A stretch of DNA of 42,409 nucleotides. Source: Verrucomicrobiota bacterium (GTDB taxonomy: Bacteria; Verrucomicrobiota; Verrucomicrobiia; Limisphaerales; JACDHS01). The translations under genes were made by a program, and so were the position numbers. The stretch lies in NCBI GenBank assembly GCA_013820875.1, contig JACDHS010000032.1:1-42409 (forward strand), written 5' to 3'. Positions 31,377 to 39,016 of the stretch are shown here, piece after piece; within the stretch, counting starts at the first letter, position 1; each line of letters begins with the position of its first letter. Below the pieces are notes generated by a model, which saw nothing but the letters and a program-made list of their open reading frames with translations, had not been told where the DNA came from and ran no database searches.

Positions 31377-31987
31377 CCAGCGGGTAAGCCGAGAGCTTTG
31401 GCTCTCTGCAAAGTCGTTTCCGGTGACAGGTGGTGGATCGTTTGCCATCCCCGTTTTGCGCCAGCTTCGATATTCTCCAGGCGATCATCAATGTAGAGAA
31501 TGGCGTCGCCATGTTTGCCGCAGACCCGTTCCACGACTTCGTAGATCTTTGCGTCGGGCTTCATGGAGCGGTGTTCATACGAGAAAACGAAATCTGTGAA
31601 GTTCTGGAAGAACGGAAATCGCTCGCGGATGCTCGCAATGGCGAGTTCGTTGGTATTGGAAAAAATGTAAGTCGGAATGTCGCGCGCACGGAGCGCCTCG
31701 TTGAACGCCACCATGGAATCGATCATCGTAAAGATGTTCCCGAACAAAGGTCCAAATTCCGCCACATCCCCAAGAAAACCCGACGCATCCCGCACCTCGG
31801 CAAAAAAGCCTTCCGTCGTCAGCAAACCTGTTTCGTAGCGGATCAACAAATCCGATTGATCAATTAGTTTCTTAAGATCACAACCGCGCCCATCGCAACG
31901 CGCCATGATACTGGTCGCTGCAATGCCATAATCAAAATCCACCAGCACCTTGCCCAAATCAAAGACGACTGCTTCAAGAGTTTTCAT
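31352..31987 (-). CDS. HAD-superfamily phosphatase (YihX-like)
   Basis: 211 residues. Motif I is FDLGKVLVDFD with the nucleophile Asp and Gly in the place of the second Asp, as in the epoxide-hydrolase/YihX branch. Motif II IFSNTNE, motif III Lys in SMKPDAKIY and motif IV YIDDRLENIE are present. It probably dephosphorylates a small sugar or nucleotide phosphate. The last residues GGGLRFEV and the TGA are read from the 7-bp repeat of the neighbouring element, so the natural C-terminus may have been replaced. Confidence 0.93.
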   Translation of the reverse strand: MKTLEAVVFDLGKVLVDFDYGIAATSIMARCDGRGCDLKKLIDQSDLLIRYETGLLTTEGFFAEVRDASGFLGDVAEFGPLFGNIFTMIDSMVAFNEALRARDIPTYIFSNTNELAIASIRERFPFFQNFTDFVFSYEHRSMKPDAKIYEVVERVCGKHGDAILYIDDRLENIEAGAKRGWQTIHHLSPETTLQRAKALGLPAGGGLRFEV

Positions 31988-32019
31988 TTTCTTTTAAGCA
32001 CGAATGGAGGAGAGGAGGA

Positions 32020-32136
32020 GTTGCATGGATGAATGGTTAAATCGTTGCATAGTTGGGAAGCGCCTGCAGCCGGAACACCAAAATAGAAACCGGAGCCTTT
32101 TCACCATGTAACAATAAAACCATTCATCCATGTAAC
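32020..32136. repeat. 31-bp inverted repeat of GAATGGTT-type words
   Basis: Left arm 32020-32050 and right arm 32106-32136 pair at 26 of 31 positions over a 55-base loop. Words are GCATGGATGAATGGTT and variants. It lies between the recR stop and the HAD start on the minus strand. Confidence 0.92.
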
Positions 32137-32141
32137 TTCCA

Positions 32142-32744
32142 CTACGTCATCTCACGGCGACCTTCGAGCGCGCGGCTCAATGTAATTTCGTCCGCAAATT
32201 CCAAACCGCTCCCTGCCGGCAAACCGTGGGCAATGCGGGAGATTTGCACGCCTTTGCCCGACAAACGTTTGGCGAGATAAAAACCGGTGGCGTCTCCTTC
32301 GACATCGGTCCCTAGTGCAATAATGATTTCGCGAACCGGTTCTTCGGTGAGACGTTTCTCAAGTTCGACGATACGCAGGTCTTCGGGTTCCACGCCATTG
32401 AGTGGAGAAATTTTTCCGCCGAGCACATGGAACTTGCCGCGAAAGCTGCCCGATTTTTCGATGCTCAAAATATCGGTTGGCCGTTCCACGAGGCAAATCA
32501 AGGACGCATCACGCCGGTCATCAGCACAGATCCCGCACGGATCCCTCTCGGTCAAGCCGCCACAGACAGAACACAATTTGATCTTTTCTCGGGCATGAAG
32601 AATGGATTGCGCCAGTTGCTGAACGGCTCCGGTTTCGCTTTGGACAATGTACAGCGCAATCCGCTCCGCGGAACGAGGACCGATTCCCGGCAATCTGCCA
32701 AGGGCAGCGATGAGAGCGATGATCGGTTCAGGAAGGGAGGCCAT
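32142..32744 (-). CDS. recR: recombination mediator RecR
   Basis: 200 residues from the ATG at 32744, the normal RecR length. Helix-hairpin-helix LGRLPGIGPRSAERIALYI, zinc motif CSVCGGLTERDPCGIC, and Toprim domain EIIIALGTDVEGDATGFYL are complete. It works with RecO/RecF to load RecA on gapped DNA. It is the last gene of a dnaX-ybaB-recR run, separated from ybaB by a word-repeat element. An upstream ATG (32765) would add seven residues taken from the repeat. Confidence 0.97.
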   Translation of the reverse strand: MASLPEPIIALIAALGRLPGIGPRSAERIALYIVQSETGAVQQLAQSILHAREKIKLCSVCGGLTERDPCGICADDRRDASLICLVERPTDILSIEKSGSFRGKFHVLGGKISPLNGVEPEDLRIVELEKRLTEEPVREIIIALGTDVEGDATGFYLAKRLSGKGVQISRIAHGLPAGSGLEFADEITLSRALEGRREMT

Positions 32745-32758
32745 GAAGTGGGTGACTT

Positions 32759-32853
32759 GGTTCAAGGTTCAAAGTTTAAGGTTCAAAGTTGATCAAGCGT
32801 CAAACCGTCATTGCGCCTCAACTTTAAACTTTGAACTTCAAACCTTAAACTTC
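32759..32853. repeat. word-repeat inverted element (GTTCAAAG family) between ybaB and recR
   Basis: Left arm 32759-32792 (GGTTCAAGGTTCAAAG, TTTAAGGTTCAAAGTTGA) pairs with right arm 32817-32853 (TCAACTTTAAACTTTGAAC, TTCAAACCTTAAAC). The loop is 24 bases with no GC stem. It ends 14 bases upstream of the recR ATG and would lie in the dnaX-ybaB-recR mRNA. Confidence 0.92.
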
Positions 32854-32888
32854 GCGCTAAAGATTGGGATTAAGAGCGGAAACAGAAC

Positions 32889-33200
32889 TCACATCAAACC
32901 CGGGATATTAAATCCCTGGGTGACTTTCCCCATTTCCGCAGTGTTGATTTCTTTCGCCTGGCTCAGGGCCTGGTTGGCGGCTGTCAGAATCATGTCTTCG
33001 ACGATCTGGGCGTCATCCGGTGTCAAGGCTTGCGGATCGATTTTGATGGAAGCAATGGAACCGTCGCAACGCGCGACAACTTTCACCGCACCACCGCCGC
33101 TCGTGGCCTCGACAGTGCGGGCAGCGAGTTCGGCTTGGATTTGTTCCATCTGCTGCTGCATCCGAGCAGCTTGTTTCATTAGTTTTCCAATATTTGACAT
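32889..33200 (-). CDS. YbaB/EbfC nucleoid-associated protein
   Basis: 103 residues, the typical size. N-terminal helix IGKLMKQAARMQQQMEQIQAELA, core GGGAVKVVARCDGSIASIKIDP, C-terminal helix with NQALSQAKEI. The family forms tweezer-like dimers that bind DNA and is almost always encoded between dnaX and recR, as here. Confidence 0.96.
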   Translation of the reverse strand: MSNIGKLMKQAARMQQQMEQIQAELAARTVEATSGGGAVKVVARCDGSIASIKIDPQALTPDDAQIVEDMILTAANQALSQAKEINTAEMGKVTQGFNIPGLM

Positions 33201-33241
33201 AGGTGAAATTTCAAATTGTGACTCTTAAATTGCAAACCTAA

Positions 33242-35053
33242 TCAGGAACGGATTTCCACGATCTGCCCCCTGAAAGTTTCCAGTGCCGCTTTGATCAACG
33301 GATCGTTCTTGAACTCTTCTTTGTCAAAGCTTCCAGCAGCAGCAGGGGCGCCTTTTGGCTTGGCTACTTCCGGCGCCGAGACTTTCGGTGCTGGAGCAAA
33401 CGCCGTCGCTGGTGTCGGTGCAGCCGCAGCAGGCGCAGGAGAAACATCCGAATCATTCAATCGCACCCAATGTGCCGGCGCTTCTGATTGGATGAATTTC
33501 ACATGGCACTTGCCGTAACCCAGCTCCTGCAGTTTACCCTGGATGATCGCGTGATTACGCGAGTTATCCACCAGTCCGATGTGATCCGCAAACGCGGAAT
33601 CGAAACCGATGGTCAGTAGATTCTTTTCAAACGAAACCGGGTGCGCCTCAATCAGGTAAGTTTTGGTAAAAGGACTAACGCGCGCGATTCCTTCCATCAA
33701 TTGCTGCCAGAGTTGCGGCAGATCAACACTGCCATCAGCGGCAGTCACCGCAACCGGAGCGGCAACCGGAGGCGCCGCTGGTTTGGAAACCGCCGGTGCT
33801 TGCTCACGTAAAACAAATGGCGCAGGGGCTGGGGCGGCTGCCACTGCCTTCACTGCCGGACGCGGTGCTTGGGCTGTCGTTGTTGCGGGGGCCGTGGACT
33901 GTCCACCACCACCTTCGGACCGCAATTGCTGAAGCTGCTTTAAAACCGCATCAATGCTCACTGCATTCCGCGCTTCGATCGCTTTCAACAAACTGACTTC
34001 GACCAGAATCTTTTTCGAAGCGGTATCACGCAAACGCGATTCAGCATCGGTGAGAACATCCATGATACGCGTCAGCGTCTCCGCGGAAACGACGGGCGCC
34101 TGCTTGCCGATAATCGCAGCTTCCGCCTCCGAGACTTCCAACAACTTCATGTCACCTTTGGAAACTTGAAACAACAGCAGGTTGCGAAAGTGAGAGAGCA
34201 AATCGGAAAGCAACCGGCCAAGATCCTTGCCGTTTTTCGCGAGATCATTCAATTCACGCAAGGCACGTTCAGCATCGGCGTTCAAAACCGCATCCGTGAG
34301 ATCGAGGATCTGGCTTTGGGCAGTGAGACCAAACATCGAGAGAACATCCGGCTCTTTTATATCATTGCCGCAAAAGCTGATTAACTGGTCCAAAGTCGAT
34401 TCCGCATCGCGCATTCCGCCTTCTGCCCCACGCGCAATCGCATAGAGGGCAGCGTCCTCGATTTTCACACCCTCCTGTTTTGCGATGTGCCCGAGATGCT
34501 CCACAATCAGAGCCGTCGGAATCCGACGCAGATCAAACCGCTGACAACGCGACAAAATCGTGGGGAGAACTTTTTCCGGATCCGTCGTCGCAAAAAGAAA
34601 TTTCACATGCGCTGGCGGTTCTTCCAACGTTTTCAACAGCGCATTGAACGCCTGGGTCGAAAGCATGTGGACTTCATCAATGATGTAGATCTTGAACTTC
34701 GAAGTGGCGGGAGCGTATTTGCAGGTTTCGCGCAGTTCCCGGACTTGTTCCACACCGTTGTTGCTCGCACCGTCGATTTCGATCACATCGAGCGCGCGAC
34801 CTTCCGTGATTTCCTGCACGCGTGTGTCATTGTCGTCGAATTCCGCTTTCGGTCCGTCAGTACAGTTGAGAGCTTTGGCGAAAATGCGGGCGATGGTTGT
34901 CTTGCCGGTGCCGCGCGGACCGCAGAAAAGATAAGCATGGGCGATCCGACTTTGGTTCACCGCGTTGGCGAGCGTATTGGTGACGTGTTCCTGCCCGACC
35001 ACGTCGGAAAAACGTTGCGGCCGATATTTTCGAGCGATGACCTGGTAACTCAT
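33242..35053 (-). CDS. dnaX: DNA polymerase III subunit gamma/tau
   Basis: 603 residues from the ATG at 35053 (MSYQVIARKYRPQRFSDVVGQ). Walker A GPRGTGKT (45-52), DEVH, sensor-1 and the arginine motif LSRCQRFDLRRI are present, then the oligomerisation domain, an Ala/Pro linker (about 395-450, 530-570) and a C-terminal part that binds the polymerase in tau. The zinc module is broken: of its four cysteines only Cys64 remains, with Asp73, Asp76 and Val79 at the other positions and the loop length kept. It loads the sliding clamp. SRP RNA lies just upstream. Confidence 0.96.
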   Translation of the reverse strand: MSYQVIARKYRPQRFSDVVGQEHVTNTLANAVNQSRIAHAYLFCGPRGTGKTTIARIFAKALNCTDGPKAEFDDNDTRVQEITEGRALDVIEIDGASNNGVEQVRELRETCKYAPATSKFKIYIIDEVHMLSTQAFNALLKTLEEPPAHVKFLFATTDPEKVLPTILSRCQRFDLRRIPTALIVEHLGHIAKQEGVKIEDAALYAIARGAEGGMRDAESTLDQLISFCGNDIKEPDVLSMFGLTAQSQILDLTDAVLNADAERALRELNDLAKNGKDLGRLLSDLLSHFRNLLLFQVSKGDMKLLEVSEAEAAIIGKQAPVVSAETLTRIMDVLTDAESRLRDTASKKILVEVSLLKAIEARNAVSIDAVLKQLQQLRSEGGGGQSTAPATTTAQAPRPAVKAVAAAPAPAPFVLREQAPAVSKPAAPPVAAPVAVTAADGSVDLPQLWQQLMEGIARVSPFTKTYLIEAHPVSFEKNLLTIGFDSAFADHIGLVDNSRNHAIIQGKLQELGYGKCHVKFIQSEAPAHWVRLNDSDVSPAPAAAAPTPATAFAPAPKVSAPEVAKPKGAPAAAGSFDKEEFKNDPLIKAALETFRGQIVEIRS

Positions 35054-35057
35054 GTAA

Positions 35058-35119
35058 GTGCGAAGTGTGAAATGCGGAGCGCGGAAATGCAAACAACCTT
35101 CCGCATTCCCGCATTCTGG
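35058..35119. repeat. word-repeat inverted element (AATGCGGAA family)
   Basis: Left arm (GTGCGAAGTGTGAAATGCGG, AGCGCGGAAATGC) and right arm 35099-35119 (TTCCGCATTCCCGCATTCTGG) pair imperfectly through AATGCGG words. It lies between the dnaX ATG and the 3' end of the SRP RNA. Confidence 0.7.
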
Positions 35120-35133
35120 ATACGGAAACTAAA

Positions 35134-35228
35134 ATACCAGGGTGACCACGGCTGATGCGGAGCAAACTGCCGTTGCTGCATTCCTGCCCTGGCGGGGTTC
35201 GTAAGTCCACACTCCATGGGCCCTGGCG
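35134..35228 (-). ncRNA. ffs: bacterial signal recognition particle RNA (small type)
   Basis: On the minus strand the domain IV hairpin reads CCAGG-GCA-GGAA-TGC-AGCA: a GGAA tetraloop (35181-35184 complement), a 3-bp stem and the CAGG/AGCA symmetric loop that binds Ffh. The ends close as CCAGGG with CCCTGG, and CCATGG/CCGTGG and GTGTGGA/TCCGCAT extend the rod. Length is about 95 bases without an Alu domain. TATTTTAGTTT follows as a terminator run. Location upstream of dnaX, ybaB and recR matches Bacillus. Confidence 0.93.
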
Positions 35229-35300
35229 AGAGGGAATGTGCAGCAGGTTCGGGGTGGCTTCAAGTGGATTCATAGGAACAGAATCGGAGGGGGTGCATCT

Positions 35301-35556
35301 AAGCCTTTTTTGACGTTCCGGGCGTGCGGAAGCCTCATAAAAGATATTTTTCGACGTTCCGGGCGCGCGGAAGCCTCGTAAAAGATATTTTTCGACGTTC
35401 CGGGCGCACGGAAGCCTCGTAAAAGATATTTTTCGACGTTCCGGGCGCGCGGAAGCCTCGTAAAAGATATTTTTCGACGTTCCGGGCGCGCGGAAGCCTC
35501 ATAAAAGATATTTTTCGACGTTCCTCGCGTGCGGAAGCCTCGTAAAAGACTTTTTC
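35301..35556. repeat. 41-bp tandem array, six units (array 3)
   Basis: CGACGTTCC recurs at 35352, 35393, 35434, 35475 and 35516, with a worn first copy at 35312: an exact 41-bp period. Each unit has the dyad TTCCGGGCGCGCGGAA and the segment AAAAGATATTTTT. Since 41 is not a multiple of three, translation changes frame every unit, so it is not coding. It lies in the divergent gap between the SRP/dnaX unit and the DUF2007 gene. Nothing else is seen in 35229-35300 or 35557-35705. Confidence 0.95.
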
Positions 35557-35705
35557 AATGGTTATCCGGGTGGAGGGACACGCTTCCGTCATAAGTTTTC
35601 CAATTGTGACCATCCAGCTATGGAGTGGCTTTTTAAAATTCCGTCAGGGGTTCCACTCACATCCTACTCCAGTTGTTTTTAGCCAAAGCGGGCGTACATT
35701 TTGGG

Positions 35706-36179
35706 ATGAAAATGAGCGTCGCCAGCTTTGAGGACAAACCAAAGGCCGAGGAAGTCAGAAATCGACTCGAGCAAGCGGGGATTCACGCTGAAGTGTATGA
35801 CGAATCCAAAATCCAGAAGTATTGGTTTTTGTCTGAACCGCATGCCTCCGAAAAGGTCCGGGTCAATGAAGAGGATTTCGAAAAAGCGCGAGAGGTGTTA
35901 AAAGCATTCGATGGCAACGACACACCTTGCGGAGGGGCGGTGCGTTGTCCGGAGTGCAGTTCGTGCCGGGTGGAATATCCACAGTTCACACGAAAGTTCA
36001 TTACTCCCACTTTAATAGAAATCTTCACGGTAATGGCTCCGGGCATGAAACGCCGTTTCTATTGCGAAGATTGCCATGCCACCTGGGCTCGCGAACCCGA
36101 AGCACCAACGGAAGCATGGGGCGGCGATGAAATTGATCCGCTAGGATGGCCGCGAAAGAAAGAGCAACAAGTAAAGTGA
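35706..36179 (+). CDS. DUF2007 domain protein with C-terminal zinc ribbon
   Basis: 157 residues from the ATG at 35706; the next ATG at 35712 is equally possible. Residues about 3-68 (VASFEDKPKAEEVRNRLEQAGIHAEVYDESK through FEKAREVLKAF) match DUF2007, a small ferredoxin-like fold called putative signal transducer. CPECSSC and CEDCH form a C-x2-C-x2-C ... C-x2-C zinc ribbon. The tail is acidic, then basic. The TGA stop lies in the first word of the neighbouring palindromic element. Partner unknown. Confidence 0.85.
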   Translation: MKMSVASFEDKPKAEEVRNRLEQAGIHAEVYDESKIQKYWFLSEPHASEKVRVNEEDFEKAREVLKAFDGNDTPCGGAVRCPECSSCRVEYPQFTRKFITPTLIEIFTVMAPGMKRRFYCEDCHATWAREPEAPTEAWGGDEIDPLGWPRKKEQQVK

Positions 36180-36255
36180 ATGGTTGAATAGTTGCATTGT
36201 TTGCATGGGGCAGTGGATGCGACCCATGCAACCGTTCAACGATTCACGATTCAAC
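36176..36255. repeat. word-repeat inverted element (GAATGGTTG family) at a stop codon
   Basis: Left arm 36176-36209 (GTGAATGGTTGAATAG, TTGCATTGTTTGCATGGG) pairs with right arm 36223-36255 (CCCATGCAACCGTTC, AACGATTCACGATTCAAC) around a 13-base loop. It fills the gap between two convergent genes and begins within the codon before the DUF2007 stop. Confidence 0.92.
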
Positions 36256-36258
36256 GAC

Positions 36259-38805
36259 TTACTCCGGCCGCACAACCGCCGTCACAACGCGATCGCGACT
36301 GAGATACTTTTGCGCTGCCGCTTTTATCTGTTCCAGCGTGACCTTCTCCAGTTGCTGATCTTCCTTCTCGGAAAAATCGAATCCCAGGCCATAAAGCTCA
36401 TCCAGCGCGGCACCCGTCGCGAGGGCGCCGAGATCCTGACGTCCGATTTTCTTTTGCCCCAACATTTTTGCCTTGGAACGTTTCAACTCTTCCTCCGTCA
36501 AACCTTCTTCCCGTAACAGTTCGGCCTCCTTGAAAAACTCTTCTTCCACCTGTTCAACTTTTTCCGGGGCGGTGCCGCAATAGAAGGCAAAATAACCGGG
36601 CTGCAATCCCATGAATTGTTGAGCGCCCACATAGTAGGCGAGCCCCATCTTTTCGCGCACCCGCATGAAGAGGCGGGAACCGAGGTCACTGCAAGACTCC
36701 TGCAACAATTCCAATGTGAAACGATCCGGACTGTGCAAATCCACTCCCGGAAAGCCAACCAACACGACCGCTTGTTTCTTGTCGCGAGTTTCCACCACGC
36801 GCTTCGGTGCATTCAAATCGAAGGAAAACGCCTTCGCTTTCGGCACCTCGCGTTTTTGCCAATCGCCAAACATCTGTTCCACCGACGCTTTCACCTGCGC
36901 CACATTCACATCGCCGAAGATCGCGAGAACACAATTGTTCGGAGCTGCGAATTGGGAATGAAACTCTCTCACATCTTTGGTTTGGATGCCGGAAACGCTT
37001 TCATCGCTGCCAAGGGCATCCAGTCCATAAGCTGTTTCGCCGAAGAGACCGCGACGCATCGCGCGCCCGCCGCTTTGAAGCATGTGATCGCGTTGCGCGC
37101 GAATGTGGGCGAGCTGAATTTCTTTCTCACGTTCCAGCGCATCCGCCGGAAATGTGGGATTCAACAAAACATCGCAGATCAATGTGAGGCCGATTTCAAA
37201 ATCACTGCTGAGAAGTTCCGAGGTTAACCCAAAACTGTTATTCCCGCCGAACGTATCAATGCTGCCGCCGAGCGATTCTATCTCGGTGACAATCTGTTCA
37301 GCCGAACGTTTTTCCGTCCCTTTCAACAGCATCTTGGCAGCAAGCTGGGTGATGCCGTTGTTGCGAGGCTCTTCCAGAACGACGCCGCCCTTGAACACCG
37401 CGCGATATTCAACAAATGGCAATCGATGATCTTCCTTCACGAGCAGACACAAGCCATTGGGCAGTTCGAATTTCTGGATTCCCTCAACAACACTTACTTC
37501 CGTTTCAGCGGTGATTTGTGCAGCGGTGCCTTCGGGCATGAGCGCGTAAAGGGTGCGGTTTTCGGGCGTAAGATAGTGTTTGGCGACTCGCTGCAGATCC
37601 GCGGAGGTGACTCGTTTTACGGCGTTCAAGAACCGTTCCGAAAAATTCAGATCATCTGCGCCAATCCAGCTTCCACCCAGATCCTGCGCCTGGCCTTGCA
37701 TTGTTTTGCGGCTGGAAAGTGTTCCGGCGATGAATTGCTTGATCACCTTTGAAAGTTCTTCGGCTGGAACCAACTCGTTTTTCAGCCGTTCAATTTCCTC
37801 CAGCATCGCGACGCGCGCGTCCGGAACTTTATCGGCTTCGGCGGTGGCGCTCATGCCAAACAAACCGGGATTTCCAGGACTATACGTCCAGGCGTCAATG
37901 GAGGTCACCAACGCCTTCCGTTCACGGATATTCTGGAACAAACGCGAACTGCGGCCGTTGCCAAGTAAAGTCGAGAGAACCTCCAGGACCGGCATATCCG
38001 AATGGCGAAGGTCGGGGATATGCCATGAAAAATGAAAGTGGGCGAGTTCAATGGCAGCTTCTTCGATGATCTCGCGCGGGGCGGCCTGTTGAAGTTCGCC
38101 GGGTAGAACGACCGGCGGCAGCGGCTTGGCTTTGTTCTGTGCGAAAGCCGTTTTGATCTGTTCGAGGACTTCGCCGGTTTTGATGTTTCCAACCACCACG
38201 AAGAACATGTTGTTCGGCGCATATTTCTCGCGGTAATAGGTTTTGATATCCTCCGGTTGCAACCGATCAAATACATCGCGGTAGCCGATCACAGTGTAAC
38301 GATACGGACTGCGCATGTAAGCCGTCTCGAAAAGTCGCCGACTCGCGCGCCGCCCCGGATCGTCCTGGTTCATGTCCATCTCGCGCCGGATGACATCCAG
38401 CTCTTTCGCAAGGTCATCCGCGGGCAAACTCGCGTTCTGCATGATGTCGCAAAGAATATCGACCGCGATGGTCGCGCCGGTGTTGGGCACATTGATCCAA
38501 TAAACCGTGCGATCAAATGACGTGTAGGCATTCATGTAACCGCCCGCTTCCTGTATCTCCTGGTCGATGCGGCTGCCGGGGCGGGTCGTCGTTCCTTTGA
38601 ACAACATGTGTTCCAGCACGTGGGATAAACCGGCGCCGATCCAGGGGCCTTCATTGATGCTTCCGGTTTTGCACCAGGCCTGCACCGATACGACCGGCGC
38701 GCTGTGATCTTCCCGCACGATGATCGTGAGTCCGTTGTCTAAAGTGCAAAGTTTTACGCCCCGTGGAATGGCCGGCAGTTCCTCGTTCAAGTTCGAATGT
38801 GTCAT
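36259..38805 (-). CDS. M16 family zinc metallopeptidase, two fused domains
   Basis: 848 residues from the ATG at 38805; an ATG at 38826 would add seven. The inverted zinc site HVLEH (His62, Glu65, His66) with Glu142 (REMD) is intact in the first half. The second half repeats the fold (about 445-840) without the zinc site, as in pitrilysin-like and PqqL-type proteins. There is no signal peptide, so it should degrade peptides in the cytosol. It stands alone between two palindromic elements, divergent from the cytochrome gene. Confidence 0.94.
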   Translation of the reverse strand: MTHSNLNEELPAIPRGVKLCTLDNGLTIIVREDHSAPVVSVQAWCKTGSINEGPWIGAGLSHVLEHMLFKGTTTRPGSRIDQEIQEAGGYMNAYTSFDRTVYWINVPNTGATIAVDILCDIMQNASLPADDLAKELDVIRREMDMNQDDPGRRASRRLFETAYMRSPYRYTVIGYRDVFDRLQPEDIKTYYREKYAPNNMFFVVVGNIKTGEVLEQIKTAFAQNKAKPLPPVVLPGELQQAAPREIIEEAAIELAHFHFSWHIPDLRHSDMPVLEVLSTLLGNGRSSRLFQNIRERKALVTSIDAWTYSPGNPGLFGMSATAEADKVPDARVAMLEEIERLKNELVPAEELSKVIKQFIAGTLSSRKTMQGQAQDLGGSWIGADDLNFSERFLNAVKRVTSADLQRVAKHYLTPENRTLYALMPEGTAAQITAETEVSVVEGIQKFELPNGLCLLVKEDHRLPFVEYRAVFKGGVVLEEPRNNGITQLAAKMLLKGTEKRSAEQIVTEIESLGGSIDTFGGNNSFGLTSELLSSDFEIGLTLICDVLLNPTFPADALEREKEIQLAHIRAQRDHMLQSGGRAMRRGLFGETAYGLDALGSDESVSGIQTKDVREFHSQFAAPNNCVLAIFGDVNVAQVKASVEQMFGDWQKREVPKAKAFSFDLNAPKRVVETRDKKQAVVLVGFPGVDLHSPDRFTLELLQESCSDLGSRLFMRVREKMGLAYYVGAQQFMGLQPGYFAFYCGTAPEKVEQVEEEFFKEAELLREEGLTEEELKRSKAKMLGQKKIGRQDLGALATGAALDELYGLGFDFSEKEDQQLEKVTLEQIKAAAQKYLSRDRVVTAVVRPE

Positions 38806-38870
38806 GCTGTTAATTGCGTGAAGCATAGTTCGTGAACACACTTGGGCAAATGAAATTGGAGGGATGCGCT

Positions 38871-38955
38871 GTGAATCGTTGCGCCGTTAAATGGTTGCAT
38901 GGGTAGGGCTCCGCGCTTCCGTCCAATGCAACCATTCAACAATTCAACCATTCAC
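38871..38955. repeat. 33-bp inverted repeat of GAATGGTTG-type words
   Basis: Left arm 38871-38903 and right arm 38923-38955 pair at 26 of 33 positions over a 19-base loop. Words are GTGAATGGTTGAATTG and GGTTGCATGG. It lies in the divergent gap between the M16 protease and the cytochrome gene, in the latter's leader. Confidence 0.92.
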
Positions 38956-39016
38956 CATCCCTAATTTCCCAATTGCAGCGCCGTCTGCTTTGGCGCAACA
39001 CTATGCGACGAACACC

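Noticed and set aside
35335-35613. 92-codon minus-strand frame across array 3
   Set aside because: The 41-bp period shifts frame each unit, so the product is three translations of the same DNA; not a protein.
38891-39016. 42-residue N-terminal extension of the cytochrome gene
   Set aside because: It would be read from the word-repeat arm and lies before a proper signal peptide at 39017.
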